DNA of 64,000 nucleotides, taken from assembly GCA_030765055.1 (NCBI GenBank), contig CM060950.1, positions 458,997,210-459,061,209 of the forward strand. Reading direction: 5' to 3'. Of the stretch, positions 23,751-34,098 are shown piece by piece. The first letter of the stretch is position 1; every line of letters begins with the position of its first letter. Under the pieces are notes generated by a model. The model had not been told where the DNA came from. It saw only the letters and a program-made list of their open reading frames with translations, and made no database searches. The translations under genes and the position numbers were made by a program. The stretch comes from Mantis religiosa. Taxonomy: Eukaryota > Arthropoda > Insecta > Mantodea > Mantidae.

Positions 23751-25103
23751 CTCTCTGTTTCATATAACCTTGCCCAGCTGAAATGTATCACTCCGCGTTC
23801 AACAACCCTCCCCCTCGCCCTAATTGGCTAATGCTTTCGCGTCATAGGCCATAGGCGGTGCCTTCCCGTGACATTTCGTAATAATTGCCGGGAAGATAAA
23901 TAAAATCAACAAAAATCATACAAATAAAGATATGAAGGCATGCAAAAATACAAGTTTATAATGAACTGAGCAAATTGAAACAGAATGACTGAGCAATGAA
24001 ACTGAAAGAGTTTATAATGAAAGGCCTTTGGCCTTTTCCACTGGCATTTTTTAAACCAGCACACATACCTTTCAAAAATGTTTGTCTTTCAGTCTTAAAA
24101 GTCGTGTCACACCATACTTTAATTTTCGTGTGTTCTTCGTGTATAATTAGCGATTTGTATCTCGGTGCAGTGTGGTTGTCAAATAGCGTCTTCGCCACAC
24201 AGCAATATCGCCTCTGTCTTTTAGCACATTTTTCTTGCCTCTTTTTTCATTCACAAATCCCAGCTGTATACGCAATCTGCTGAAATTTGGTAAATCTGCA
24301 TCCTCATTTACAGCAGAGGAAATGTTACTTATGTTAGGGAGTTCATTTCTAAAGAAAAACTACACACATGACGACGCACAACACTTTTCACGTATTTTTT
24401 TCCGAGCACGCACTTTTGTTTATTCCTGCTTTTGCCTGGAGTGGTAAGTTTTCCTGTTTCCTCAATTTCATGTCGCGATGTTCCTACGGATCTAACACTC
24501 ACACCTGTAACTTCAGAGCACAGCTGTTCGACTTCTCTCACTGACAAAGACGGATTCTTCTCTGTGAGTGCATTAAACACATGCAACACAATTCTTTTTT
24601 CGCCTGTTTGTAAATAATTATCCTTGCGATACTTCAGCGAAAAACTTGCGGTAGACTCTGCCATTATACATATAATAAGTACATGCGCAATAAACGATCA
24701 ATAAAATAATTTAGCTCCCGCACTCTCGAATGGCGATGCATGACTAATCCAGTTCAAAACAAGGTCAGTGATAAAAGTCATATAAACAAATATGTCATCA
24801 CTACCGCTAAATCACGTGCTATCGTGACATGTGCTTGAGAGCAAAGGAACCTCCTCTTTAATTCGTTTAAGAATTAATATGCATTTCAGATAAATCAACT
24901 CTGTTGCGTAATATATTTAATTAAAACAGTTACGAAAATATAAATTTGACAATTCTCTTCCAACATATAATGATATATCGCCATGTTCAATAACGAACTA
25001 ATTTTTATCGCACGACAGTCATTACCACAACAGCAACCAATGAGAGGTGATTAGGTCACGTGACCGTTAAGAGATACTGGGCAAGCTTACGTGAAACAAG
25101 GTA
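23751..25103 (-). mobile_element. IS630-Tc1-type element, 1353 bp, copy 1
   Basis: Inverted ends of 27 bp (CTGTTTCATATAACCTTG at left; TTGTTTCACGTAAGCTTG read from the right) with TA at 23749-23750 and 25104-25105. A copy of 1346 bp with the same ends lies at 56728-58073. Minus-strand remnants encode the N-terminal DNA-binding part of a transposase and a piece of its catalytic domain; the third acidic block is deleted. The element hit the PLE at CGTTC-TA-GGTAAATAC, which is intact in the uninterrupted sister. Confidence 0.88.
24329..24664 (-). CDS. Truncated transposase, helix-turn-helix N-terminus
   Basis: A 111-residue frame starts MAESTASFSLKYRKDN. It contains a predicted helical segment (VLHVFNALTEKN), then VREVEQLCSEVTGVSVRSVG, the pattern of the HTH that opens IS630-Tc1-type transposases, followed by TTPGKSRNKQ and VVRRHVC. 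The same order (HTH, T/S-P-G-K, R-R) is visible at 29563-29845 and 47480-47610. The frame ends shortly after VRRHVC; a downstream piece (23956-24198) with VWCDTTF and GKGQRPFII looks like part of the catalytic domain in another frame. In sister copy 57366-57563 this region is conserved. Confidence 0.6.
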   Translation of the reverse strand: MAESTASFSLKYRKDNYLQTGEKRIVLHVFNALTEKNPSLSVREVEQLCSEVTGVSVRSVGTSRHEIEETGKLTTPGKSRNKQKCVLGKKYVKSVVRRHVCSFSLEMNSLT

Positions 25104-25250
25104 TAGGTAAATACTAGCAATAAATGGAGCACTGAGTACTAGTTCAACTCAAAATTATATTAATTTTGTGCTTCATTGTATCATAGTCCTTACTCATTGG
25201 AAAAAGATAAATGTTCATTTCACCATACCAGATGGATAATATAAGAAATG

Positions 25251-25925
25251 TCCACTGATATTGTGTATTTTGCTAACAACAGAACAACACTCTTTTTAAA
25301 ATCTCTGTCAATTAAAAACAATTAAGTCAAAACACAGGGAACTTTTAGCTCCAGACAGTTTTATATTTCCCTGCTGCACATTTTGATAGGTTAACTAAAC
25401 TTATGGATATCAACATGATTTATGCTTAAAAAATACTCGATGACAAGTTTAAATGAAAAGCAAATGTACTACCTAAGAACTATTAACTTTTGAAAGTAAT
25501 GAATCGGTAATTCAAACACAAACATCACTTAAATTATCCTCACTTGGACATGTTTCGGAGAACGGTTTCTCCCCATCATCAGCAGTTATCCGAGTGGTTG
25601 GATCCGTGGTTTCCTGAAGTGAGCTGGTTATTTCCGGGCTGTTCTGCCATGGTCTGTTGGCGTAAGAACGTCCAAACATTTTGTCCACATCTCTGGTAGA
25701 CATCTTCAGTGGCACGGTCGAAGTTTCCTCAGTGCAACACAGCGAAACTGTCTCTGAGCAAACTTTGACTGTGACACTAAAGATGTCTACCGCAGATGTG
25801 GACGAAATGTATGGACGTTCTTACGCCAACAGACCACAGCAGAACAGCCTGGAAATAATTAATTATAATAAAGAGTGTTGTTTTGCATTATTAGGCAAAA
25901 TCACTGATTTTGAATATCAGCACTC
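25251..25925. mobile_element. Fold-back PLE, 8-bp target duplication
   Basis: AAGAAATG lies at 25243-25250 and 25926-25933. The left arm, on the minus strand, encodes the PLE C-terminal tail after the nuclease (LKMSTRDVDKMFGRSYANR, 25630-25715) and the CATCATCAGC and GACATGTTTCGG 3' motifs (25545-25585). The right arm (25775-25925) repeats the same tail in inverted orientation (MSTADVDEMYGRSYANR), lacks about 230 bp, and then resumes with the terminal AAAGAGTGTTGTT, which is the complement of 25286-25298. Both ends are thus the same PLE 3' terminus. Confidence 0.75.
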
Positions 25926-25933
25926 AAGAAATG

Positions 25934-26617
25934 ATCTTTAAAATTGTATATAATTTAATGCTTTGGCTTACAACAAGTGACTGAGCAAGGCTCGCTTACA
26001 AATAAAGCAATCTTTTGTTATTGTTTACACTGCATACATACACACACAAATACCCTCACATACATTCACAACTATGTACATGGCCGAAATACAAAGCGCC
26101 TTTGAGTATGACTAGTCTTTCTTCCTTCGGTTAGCATTTTTTAGACTAGCGTTAACTTAATCTACGTTCAGTCTACCACCCACTTGCTACTTCACTGCAT
26201 TTGACTAGTCTGCTTCTGCAATTATTATTGATGTTCACAGTAACTGAATATTATATGCAAAAGCTAAACAAAGCAGCTGGTAACTTAATCTTCTGTGTTT
26301 GTCAGATTAAAGTACACTGATTCCAAGAATTATTGGAAACCTTTTAAAACTATGGCTCAAAAAAATGTATAAATAAATAACATACGCTTTCTGTGCAAAA
26401 TATAGCAGCTTATTAACAGAAATATAAACAGCTGTACTATTAGGACAGTATAGCAAGATATACAGTAACAAAGCTTAGGCACAATTTCAGCTAGTTACAT
26501 TTGAATATGTAGTGATCTTGCAGAGTATAAAGAGCCTTTACTCTGCTTAAGAAGTTTTAAGTAGACTCTCTTATCAACTGCAAGAGTTTTAGCAATGCAT
26601 GTCCACATTAAACTCTA
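25934..26617. other. No recognisable feature
   Basis: No supported gene or element before the microsatellite. Confidence 0.5.
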
Positions 26618-26806
<189 letters not shown>

Positions 26807-27683
26807 TTAAATACAAACTTCGTTTCCTTCTCCCAAGACCCAGATAAGCATCCAAATTTGTCCGCAACATCAGTTTATGCCTAATTTAATTTGTACAAAT
26901 TATTGTGTGCATAAGAATAAACTTGTCAGTAAGTGCCAACAACCTTTGTGCATAGATAACATCTGAACAATGTTTGAGTATTATAAAAATTCTTTTGACT
27001 GAAGCTGCTATACTAATGCTACTTTTGTCACTATTTGTTACCCTAAAAAGAAAAGTCCCAACACTGCATGTAACAAAACAAAACTCATACTACACCTTCC
27101 AAAATGTAAGCTGCTATACAAGCTATATTTAAATTAAGATCATAATCATCATTATTTAGTCCTTTTTATCTGACATGAACTTAATTCTTCTTTCAAGGCA
27201 AATGGAATTATGGCACATATAAGTCCTTTCATGTATGTACGTAGTTTTATTTACCTTATCATAGTAGAAACATATGAAATTAATAATTGAGGAGGTGGTA
27301 TACTTATTACTAGGGCCCGGAAATTTAGCCAAAAATTCATGAAGTTAGTTGTGCACGAGGTATAGATCCTCAACTGAGTTAGTCATCAACTAGTGCTGTT
27401 GGTGGTAGGCTGGCTACGCTAAGCACTGATGCAACACTTCTACAGGTTCAACAGAAACTAAAACATGTTCTCCATAAAAATATAGGATATTCCACTCTGT
27501 GTAAAATTTCAGATGAACTACAAGGTTCTAGAGAAAACTGTAATGTACAAAAAGGAAACAGTAGCACCTCCTTTTAGTTTTAATTTGCTCCAGTCACATC
27601 ATGAAATGTAGAGAAGCTTTTCCCAATTGAGAGCATGTCTGGAGAAGAACAGAAGATCACTTTCATTGGAAACCTTCAAAATG
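26807..27683. other. No recognisable feature
   Basis: AT-rich spacer with no supported gene or paired termini. Confidence 0.5.
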
Positions 27684-27685
27684 TA

Positions 27686-28990
27686 CGAGGATCCTTCAAT
27701 AAATAACCAAACTAATTTAATTGTATTTAAATAAACTGCTCTGGAGTGCCATGGCTGCTAGTGGTGGAAAGGTGAATCCTTCCTATAGCTGTCAGTGCCA
27801 ATCATGCAGAGTCAATCAGTTGTGAGTTAGAGCCCGATACATGAGGTCATGTTTACTGCACTCACCATGGAACTGATATTGCAGCAACGTGCATCAATAA
27901 AGTTTTGTGTTCTGTTAGACAAAACTCCTACAGAAACCTTTGAAATGGTGCAGCAAGCATACAAGGACCAAGCTTTAGGCAGACCACACAAGTCTTTGAG
28001 TGGTATAAACGTTTCAAAGGGGTCATGAAGACCTTCAAGATTCTCTGCGCCCTAGAAGACCCGTAGCAGCAAAAATGGAAGTCAACATTAACACAATTGA
28101 CGCAATTGTGTGAGAAGATCATTGCATAACAATTTCGAAAGTTGTAGACATAATGCATTTGTCTGTTGGAACTGTAGATGACAATTTGCAATGATCTTCG
28201 CTATCGAAAAGTTGCAGCGAAATGGATACCGCACGTGCTGAAGGGCGAACAGAAGACTCACCGCGTCATGACGTGTCAAGAATGGCTCGGAAGTTTATGA
28301 CGGGAGCCAGACTTTCTGAATAGGGTCATCACTTGTGACGAGAGTTGGTTCCACCATTACGACCAGTTAACAAAACAGGAGAGTTCGCATTGGAAACATT
28401 CATCGAGCCCTAGGCCTAAGAAAGCAAAAGTTCAGAAAAGTGCAGCAAAGGTCATGCATCTCGTATTCTTTGACAAACGGGGCATTCTGTATAATCATGT
28501 TGTAACTAATCAATGCACAGTAACTGCTGCTTGCTATTGTGACGTACTGAAGGGGCCACTGAAGAAAAACATCGCCGAAAACCAACCATATCTCGTAAGG
28601 AGAGGATGGATCTTGCATCAGGATAATGTCTCTGCTCATCGAGCTCGTGCAACTCAATCATCGCAGAAATGGGCACTGAGAGCATGCCTCATCCACCTTA
28701 TTCTCCGGATCTCACACTATGCGATTTTCACCTCTTACCTAAAGTGAAACAGGAGCTTTGTGGTCGCCATTTTCGAAGTGATAAGGAGTTGAACAATGTT
28801 GTCATGGGTATCCTGAACAGACTGTCCAAAAATGGGTTCAATGAGTGTTTCGAACAATGGGTAAATCGTTGAAATAATTGTATTTCATCAGAGGGAGAAT
28901 ATTTCGAAAGTGTGTAGGTAAATGTTAGTGAAATAAAGCCATTATGTGTTAATTAAAAATTTAGTTCGGTTATTTATTGAAGGAACCTTG
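27686..28990 (+). mobile_element. Full-length mariner (1305 bp), heavily mutated
   Basis: Inverted ends of about 32 bp (CCTTCAATAAATAACC near both termini) and TA at 27684-27685 and 28991-28992. The transposase begins near 27869 (MELILQQRASIKFCV). Catalytic blocks are readable in shifting frames: DESWFHHYD (about 28340), HQDNVSAHRARA (about 28616) and PPYSPDLTLCDFHL (about 28690). At least four frameshifts and several stops prevent expression. The length is standard for mariner, so no large deletion has occurred, unlike most mariners in this window. Confidence 0.92.
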
Positions 28991-29562
28991 TATATTTTGA
29001 AGCTTCACTTCAAAATGCATACGCCTTGTTCACTGTAACAAGGCATATGCACATACTTAACATAGTATTGTTACAACGAATTATAATCTTTGCGAAAGTT
29101 AAAGGCATATGGAGGCAGGCTGTACTGCAGACTCCAGCAAATCCTAAGCTTGCCCCTATTACCAGCGCTGCCGAATATGGCACATGCACCTCAGGCGCCT
29201 AAACTGAGAACATTATCTCATTAATTACACTAGGATAAATATTTGAAAATAATAGATGCTGATGTCATAATAAGAAAGAATTTTATTTTCTAATCATGAT
29301 CATACAAAAATCCTGTCTCTACGATACTTAGAATGCAGCAATGCACGTTTTATCTTCCACATGGTTATGGTTATAAACAGTTGGCCTACTACACACAGAT
29401 TGAAACAGGCCAAATTAAAGTTCAGTTTATTTTCAGAGTAGTGGTGTGTTATTTTGTTAAAGTGAATGGCATCGTTAAGTTGTGTGTCGAACTTGAGTTG
29501 AAATATTGTTGATATTACATTAAATTATGACACACATATATATGTTGGTGATCCAAGTGTGT

Positions 29563-29844
29563 GAACATGTCCCTCAAAGCTGAAACAAGTAATTTTTCGA
29601 TCAACAAACGTGAAGTGATTCATTCCCAGGGCAGAAAAATTTTATTTAATATGAACAAGTTTTTACGAAAGCTTTCCAATCCAGAATATAGGGCAACTGT
29701 AGATTTTTCAAAACCCAGCAATTAGGTGTAGAAGCTTGTGGTGTAGGTAGAGTACACACAGTGTTACGAATTTGTAGTGAAGTAACTTCATCCTTAGAAA
29801 AAGGGAGCGTGCCTGTATTTTAATCTCCAGGAAAGACCCACAAA
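29563..29844 (+). pseudogene. Transposase N-terminus (IS630-Tc1 type), interrupted
   Basis: The frame starts MSLKAETSNFSINKREVIHS, with FNMNKFLRKL following. After a frameshift it continues with ACGVGRVHTVLRICSEVTS, the helix-turn-helix, and, past a stop, SPGKTHK. The order and wording parallel the other elements of this type in the window. The reading frame would resume after the PLE at 30847 (KVGKRV). Confidence 0.65.
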
Positions 29845-30836
29845 TTAAAATTCGTAAGCTTTCACGGCCAGTGTCAGTATAATATAAAGTATTAACCAGG
29901 CTTTTGGGCCGTGGTCTACTGGGCTCCTTCATCTTCCCAGATGTTTCGTCTGCAGCTGCGGCAGACATCTTCAGTGGCAGTGTGATCGAAGTGTCCTGGC
30001 GGAAGTCTCAACAGCAACTGAGCTTTTTGCTTTTTGGGTCGCAGTATATGTACCAGGAGCTGGTCGGAGAGCTGCCTGCGATTGGATTGGGTTGGTGGTG
30101 GACTGGATCTGAGAGTGGGCAGTGCTTCGTCCTGCTGACATCTGATTGGAGCGGGTGGAATCCTTGGTTTTAGCTTTTGTTAATGCTGTTGTCCATATCT
30201 TGTTTAGTTTTAGGTCTTCTTCTTTACGATTCATGTTATTTTCATGTTTGTATATTTCAATGGCTTCATGGTATAGACGAGAATGATAGTGTGAAGTTGA
30301 AGCCAATATTTCTGTGTTATCAAACTGAATGATGTGCTCCCCTTTTTCATGCATTGCGTGCTTTGCTATTGCGGACATCTCTGTCTGGCCCAAGTGACAA
30401 TTTCTTTTATGTTCATTGATACGAGTTTTTATGCTTCTCTGTGTGGTTCCAATGTAAACTTTGCTGCATGAACACGGTATTCTGTAAACTCCTGCTGTTA
30501 ATAGTGGGTCCCTGGAATCCTTGGCTAAGCGAAGTATGTTTCAGATTTGTTTAGTAGGCTTGAAGATAGTAGCGATGTTGTGGCATAGGAGTAATTTGCC
30601 AATGCAGTCAGTGACCGATTTAATATAGGGGAGGAAAACTTTACCCTTCCTCTCGCCTTTTGCTGTTTGTGTGGAGCTTTTCCTGGGGTGTAACGCCCTT
30701 CTGATTTCCCGTTGTGTGTAGCCATTTGTTTTGAGTGCTTTTTCAAGATGTTGAAGTTCCTGGTGTAAATGCTGAGTTTCACAGATATGAGTTGCCCGGT
30801 CTACTAGTGTTTTAATCATGGAGCGCTTCTGTTTTG
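29845..30836 (-). mobile_element. PLE family C, 5'-truncated, 10-bp target duplication
   Basis: The insertion is bounded by GACCCACAAA at 29835-29844 and 30837-30846. Its 3' end is at the left: TTCGTAAGCTTTCACGGCC, then a CATCTTCAGTGGCAG motif. The coding part is described separately. Homologous 3' fragments lie at 55690-56034 and 60780-60905. There is no fold-back here, in contrast to several neighbours. Confidence 0.88.
29971..30836 (-). pseudogene. PLE linker and GIY-YIG endonuclease, one stop
   Basis: A single frame runs from 30836 down to the stop at 29971, interrupted only by TGA at 30541-30543. Upstream of the stop are a coiled-coil-like region (ICETQHLHQELQHLEKALK), TNGYTQREIRRAL and FLPYIKSVTD, the RT-nuclease linker. 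Downstream are DPLLTAGVYRIPCSC and KVYIGTTQRSI, the GIY-YIG core, then RINEHKRNC, AIAKHAM, FDNTEILAST and YHEAIEIYKHENN. The final 80 residues are Thr/Ser/Gln-rich. The RT itself is missing. Confidence 0.85.
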
Positions 30837-31339
30837 GACCCACAAAGTCGGAAAGCGAGTTACTGGATTGAAAACCATGCTTGTTGTTCCACTGCTGTGA
30901 CGTGTGTCAAGGTAAGATTTTAATGTTTTAGGAATATTTAACGTGTTGTTTAATTACAGGAAAAAAAGGCAGAACCTTTGCTGGGTATAAAACATGCTCT
31001 TATGTACAGAACCTCTTCTGGTACATGCATTACGCTTGGCAGCAGCACCCTGCTTGAGCATTGGACAGCGATCATATGCCTTTAACTTTTGCGAATAGTA
31101 TAGCTTTTCATTTACTGTGCACATTATAAATATTAATGATTCTTTTGTTTATATTCATATATCTGAAAAAGATAAGTTTGTTTTGTAGAATTTATGAATA
31201 AATGTGCAATATATTGTCGCGACTGGCGGCAATGCACACAAAAAGGGTTTGGCACGGAGAGATAAGGGACGGATAGTGTAGCACGGATATAAAGAGCTTG
31301 CTGAAACAGATAAAGATAGCCCGGAGACAAAAGGCTTGT

Positions 31340-31448
31340 GGAAACAAAGAAAGTTAGGTAAATGGAAAATTCTAGTGACTACAAATGAAAATGTAGAAAT
31401 TATGAGAATGTTTGAAAGAAACATTTTAAAAATAATTTATGGATCAAT

Positions 31449-31508
<60 letters not shown>

Positions 31509-31765
31509 CGAGAAAAGCTAAGAGATAAATAAGATACCTATTAGAAGATGTATAATGGCACAAAGAATAATTTGGCTGGGGTGACTGCTGAAAATGGGCA
31601 AAAACAAGGCACTAAAAGGAATGTTAAAAGGAAAGCTGTATTCTATGAGGAAATAAGAAGAAAACGATGAAATGGTTAGATCATGTAAAGAGGGTTTCTC
31701 ATGGGGAGAAATTTCAGCAGAAGTTGGGCCATCAGGAACTTGTTTTGGAGGAATACAAGTGATAT
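31340..31765 (+). pseudogene. LINE ORF2 C-terminal tail split by a TG repeat
   Basis: Readable blocks are LVTTNENVEIMRMFERNILK and IIYGSI, then, after the TG tract, IPIRRCIMAQRIIWLG, LLKMGKNKALKGML and later EGFSWGEISAEVG. The FERNILKIIYG and WLG-HxxRM-type order is usual at the end of RTE-like LINE proteins. RT motifs are absent and there are multiple stops. Confidence 0.55.
31450..31506. repeat. (TG)28 microsatellite
   Basis: Uninterrupted TG repeat of about 57 bp, located between two recognisable blocks of a LINE tail. Confidence 0.97.
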
Positions 31766-32031
31766 TAAAATAAATTAAGTTAGGTAATATAAAGTTATTA
31801 TAGAAACTCCAAGTATAAAGTGTGCACTTGCACCACACTTGCAAAAAAAGAAACTCCTGCAACATTGAAAGTTATGAATACAAGTGTTGTTAAAAGTGAA
31901 GCTATTTCATATTTTCTAAAATATTGTTATATTACATCATCTTTTTCTGTGCCGTTCCAAATTAAAGTGTAGCCTAATATATGATGCATACTAACCACAC
32001 TATCCTTAATCTTGAAATAAGTTTAAAAAAT
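31766..32031. other. No recognisable feature
   Basis: AT-rich spacer between the LINE tail and the hAT element. Confidence 0.5.
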
Positions 32032-32039
32032 GCTCAGCA

Positions 32040-33074
32040 CAGGGGCGGTTCTTCCTTGATGCATTTGAATCACTGAGTCACCTACTTGTTCTTGAATAAC
32101 TTTTATGTTCTAGCATTTAATTTTCCTTTATAAAAATTCTCCAAGTTATATTTTGTAATGGAACTGCTCTCTTGGCGTTCACATGTCAATAATTCAGCTA
32201 GCTTACTTCCCGACTAGTGGTTCGTTATTAAAAGGCCTAGGTGACTGCAATGCTTGTGGCGAGTGAGGAGAGGTTGGAAGGGCAGAATGCATTGCTGGTT
32301 ATCATGGCTATGGATTTGATTCATAGAAGCTGTATATGCCACACCAACTCGTGTTGCCAACACTATAAAGGAGTTTCTTCCTACTTTTTCGTTTATTTGA
32401 AAAGAAATTTGTTGGTAGAAGTGGTAGCCCGCTTGAAGCGAACCCCGCATGTCATGTGCTACTGTTTATTATCAGTTTGTATCCTGGGTAAAAACGTAAT
32501 TTTTTATGTGATCAGTGATTATTGTCTGATATGTGAAGTGTTTAATTGTTCATATTTAAAGAATTTACAATGAAACCAACAAACGACTTGGTGTGTCTCC
32601 AAACACCCTTTTCTTTATAGAAAAATGATGACAAAAGTGTCGTGTAAATGTTGGTAGGCCAACACAAGTGCTATGTTTAGAAAAACTTTGTGGCAGAGCA
32701 TCTTCAAACTACACCAGAAAATTTAAGACTCGTTGATATGAGGAACATAATTGTGTCGGATTGAAGGAGCTGAGAAAACACTAACAATCTATATATTGTA
32801 AAATACAATGAGAACATTAAGCTTAACAGGCTTTTCATGCAATATCCCATTAGGGAAGTAGACAAGAAATGACATTTTGTGGACATAATGAAAGCAAGGA
32901 CTCTTTAAATAAAGGTAATTTTAAGGAACTTTTGGATTCATAAACAGAGGGAAGCCCCATCGAAATTCAAAACCACTATTCCAGTATAAAATCCATTTTT
33001 GCAATGCTGATTTTGCAAATTTACGTTTGCCAATTTTCCGAGTCACCTAATCAATTTGCCCAGAACCGCGCCTG
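32040..33074. mobile_element. hAT-type non-autonomous element, 8-bp target duplication
   Basis: GCTCAGCA is found at both flanks (32032-32039 and 33075-33082), the 8-bp duplication expected of hAT transposons. The termini CAGGGGCGGTTCT and, read from the right, CAGGCGCGGTTCT are hAT-like and begin a longer imperfect inverted repeat that includes GAGTCACCTA at both ends. The 1035-bp interior has no recognisable transposase. Confidence 0.85.
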
Positions 33075-33308
33075 GCTCAGCAGTACACCATGCTGAACAC
33101 AAAATGGCAGCTCATTAATACAATGACATGTCATATGCTAATTGCTAAAGTATGATGTCTATGAACTACTCGAGCCAAATTGCTGCTATACCCTACAGAA
33201 AAGCTTCATTTCTGTAGAGTTTAAAAATAACACTCACATGATAAATTGTGATGCTGATGTTTACCCTCTCATGAAATGCCAGGGCCAGAGAAAGAGAACG
33301 GTGTACTA

Positions 33309-34096
33309 TATGCACAAGATTTCTTGAGCGCTGGATTTATGGTGTGGTGCGGGCAGAGGGGAAGAAGCAACAGATAACATGCTTTTGTTTCTACAGTGTG
33401 GTTAACCTAGAAAAACACAATTCAGCCAAATTGTGGTAAGATAAGCGAAGAATATGCGCCAAAGGTATGAAATGTGTGAACAAACAATTGAACTCCTTCC
33501 GATATGCTGTGTGCTTATATATTTACTCTTATGAAACACATAAAAGTAAAAAACAAATATGACTGCTATAAACACTCACTCGCTTTGTGATTCTTCGATT
33601 TCCAACTCTACTACGTCACTTTCATCGCTGGTATTCTCTGATGTGCTAATAATTTCATTAATTGCATTTTGTATTACACCATCGTTTCTCCAATATTGCA
33701 TTTCCAGCTCTTGGACCTTCTTATCGTATCCTTCCCAATCCGTTGCCTCTATAGCAAGTTTCTGCAGATTTGTGGCTCTCGTTAACAATGCATACTTTGT
33801 AAACATTCTTTATTTTTGCCCACATCAGCTCAATTTCATTCAGATCACAGTTATACAGAGGTAGACGAAAAATAGTGTGTCCCCTTTTGAGAGCCATAAC
33901 ATTGACAAGCTAATAATTAACCTCAAAATTGCTCAAAATGAAATGGCGTACATGTGAAAGCTTAGCATATTAGTCACTAGTTGTCACAGTGTGTAGCACA
34001 TTTCCTGTCTCAAAGTTGTGATCTGTGGTTATGGAAATAGGCGAAACCTACCGAATGAGGACTTGGGACCCGAACGCTCAAGAAATCTTGCGCATA
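33309..34096 (-). mobile_element. IS630-Tc1-type element, C-terminal transposase remnant
   Basis: Inverted ends (CAAGATTTCTTGAGCG at 33315-33330 and its complement at 34075-34090) with TA next to both. The element is 788 bp. It keeps only the end of a transposase (next entry), the complement of what is kept at 23751, 29086 and 46913. Confidence 0.8.
33576..33900 (-). pseudogene. IS630-type transposase C-terminus
   Basis: The minus strand reads GHTIFRLPLYNCDLNEIELMW then AKIKNVYK before a frameshift near 33806. DLN-x-IEL-x-W is the last catalytic block of the IS630-like DDE_3 family, normally with Pro at the fourth position, here Glu. The following frame (33576-33806) has an acidic tail, QYWRNDGVIQNAINEII, then SDESDVVELEIEESQ, as is usual at the end of this family. 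The N-terminus and the first acidic blocks are gone. Confidence 0.65.
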
Positions 34097-34098
34097 TA

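Larger units (their letters stand above)
23615..25200. mobile_element. Fold-back PLE, 12-bp target duplication, split by IS630-like element
   Basis: AAAAAGATAAAT flanks the insertion at 23603-23614 and 25201-25212. Without the inserted DNA transposon (23751-25103 plus TA) it is about 231 bp: a left arm (23615-23699), a short middle with CAGCTGTTGTCGAC, and a right arm (23724-23750 continued at 25106-25166). It ends in TCCTTACTCATTGG, the same 3' end as the PLE at 50999-51787. It therefore consists only of the PLE 3' terminus inverted on itself. Confidence 0.85.
29086..31098 (+). mobile_element. IS630-Tc1-type element carrying a PLE insertion
   Basis: Inverted ends of 26 bp share GTTAAAGGCATATG and are flanked by TA (29084-29085 and 31099-31100). 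Removing the PLE and one target copy leaves about 1.0 kb. The interior encodes only the N-terminal half of a transposase (29563 onward). The downstream part near 30847-31050 has no clear catalytic motif. Inverted ends and TA are seen; the superfamily follows from them and the HTH. Confidence 0.8.

Noticed and set aside
32214..32573. Overlapping frames of 78 and 110 codons inside the hAT element
   Set aside because: Neither shows hAT transposase motifs or another known domain; likely chance openness.
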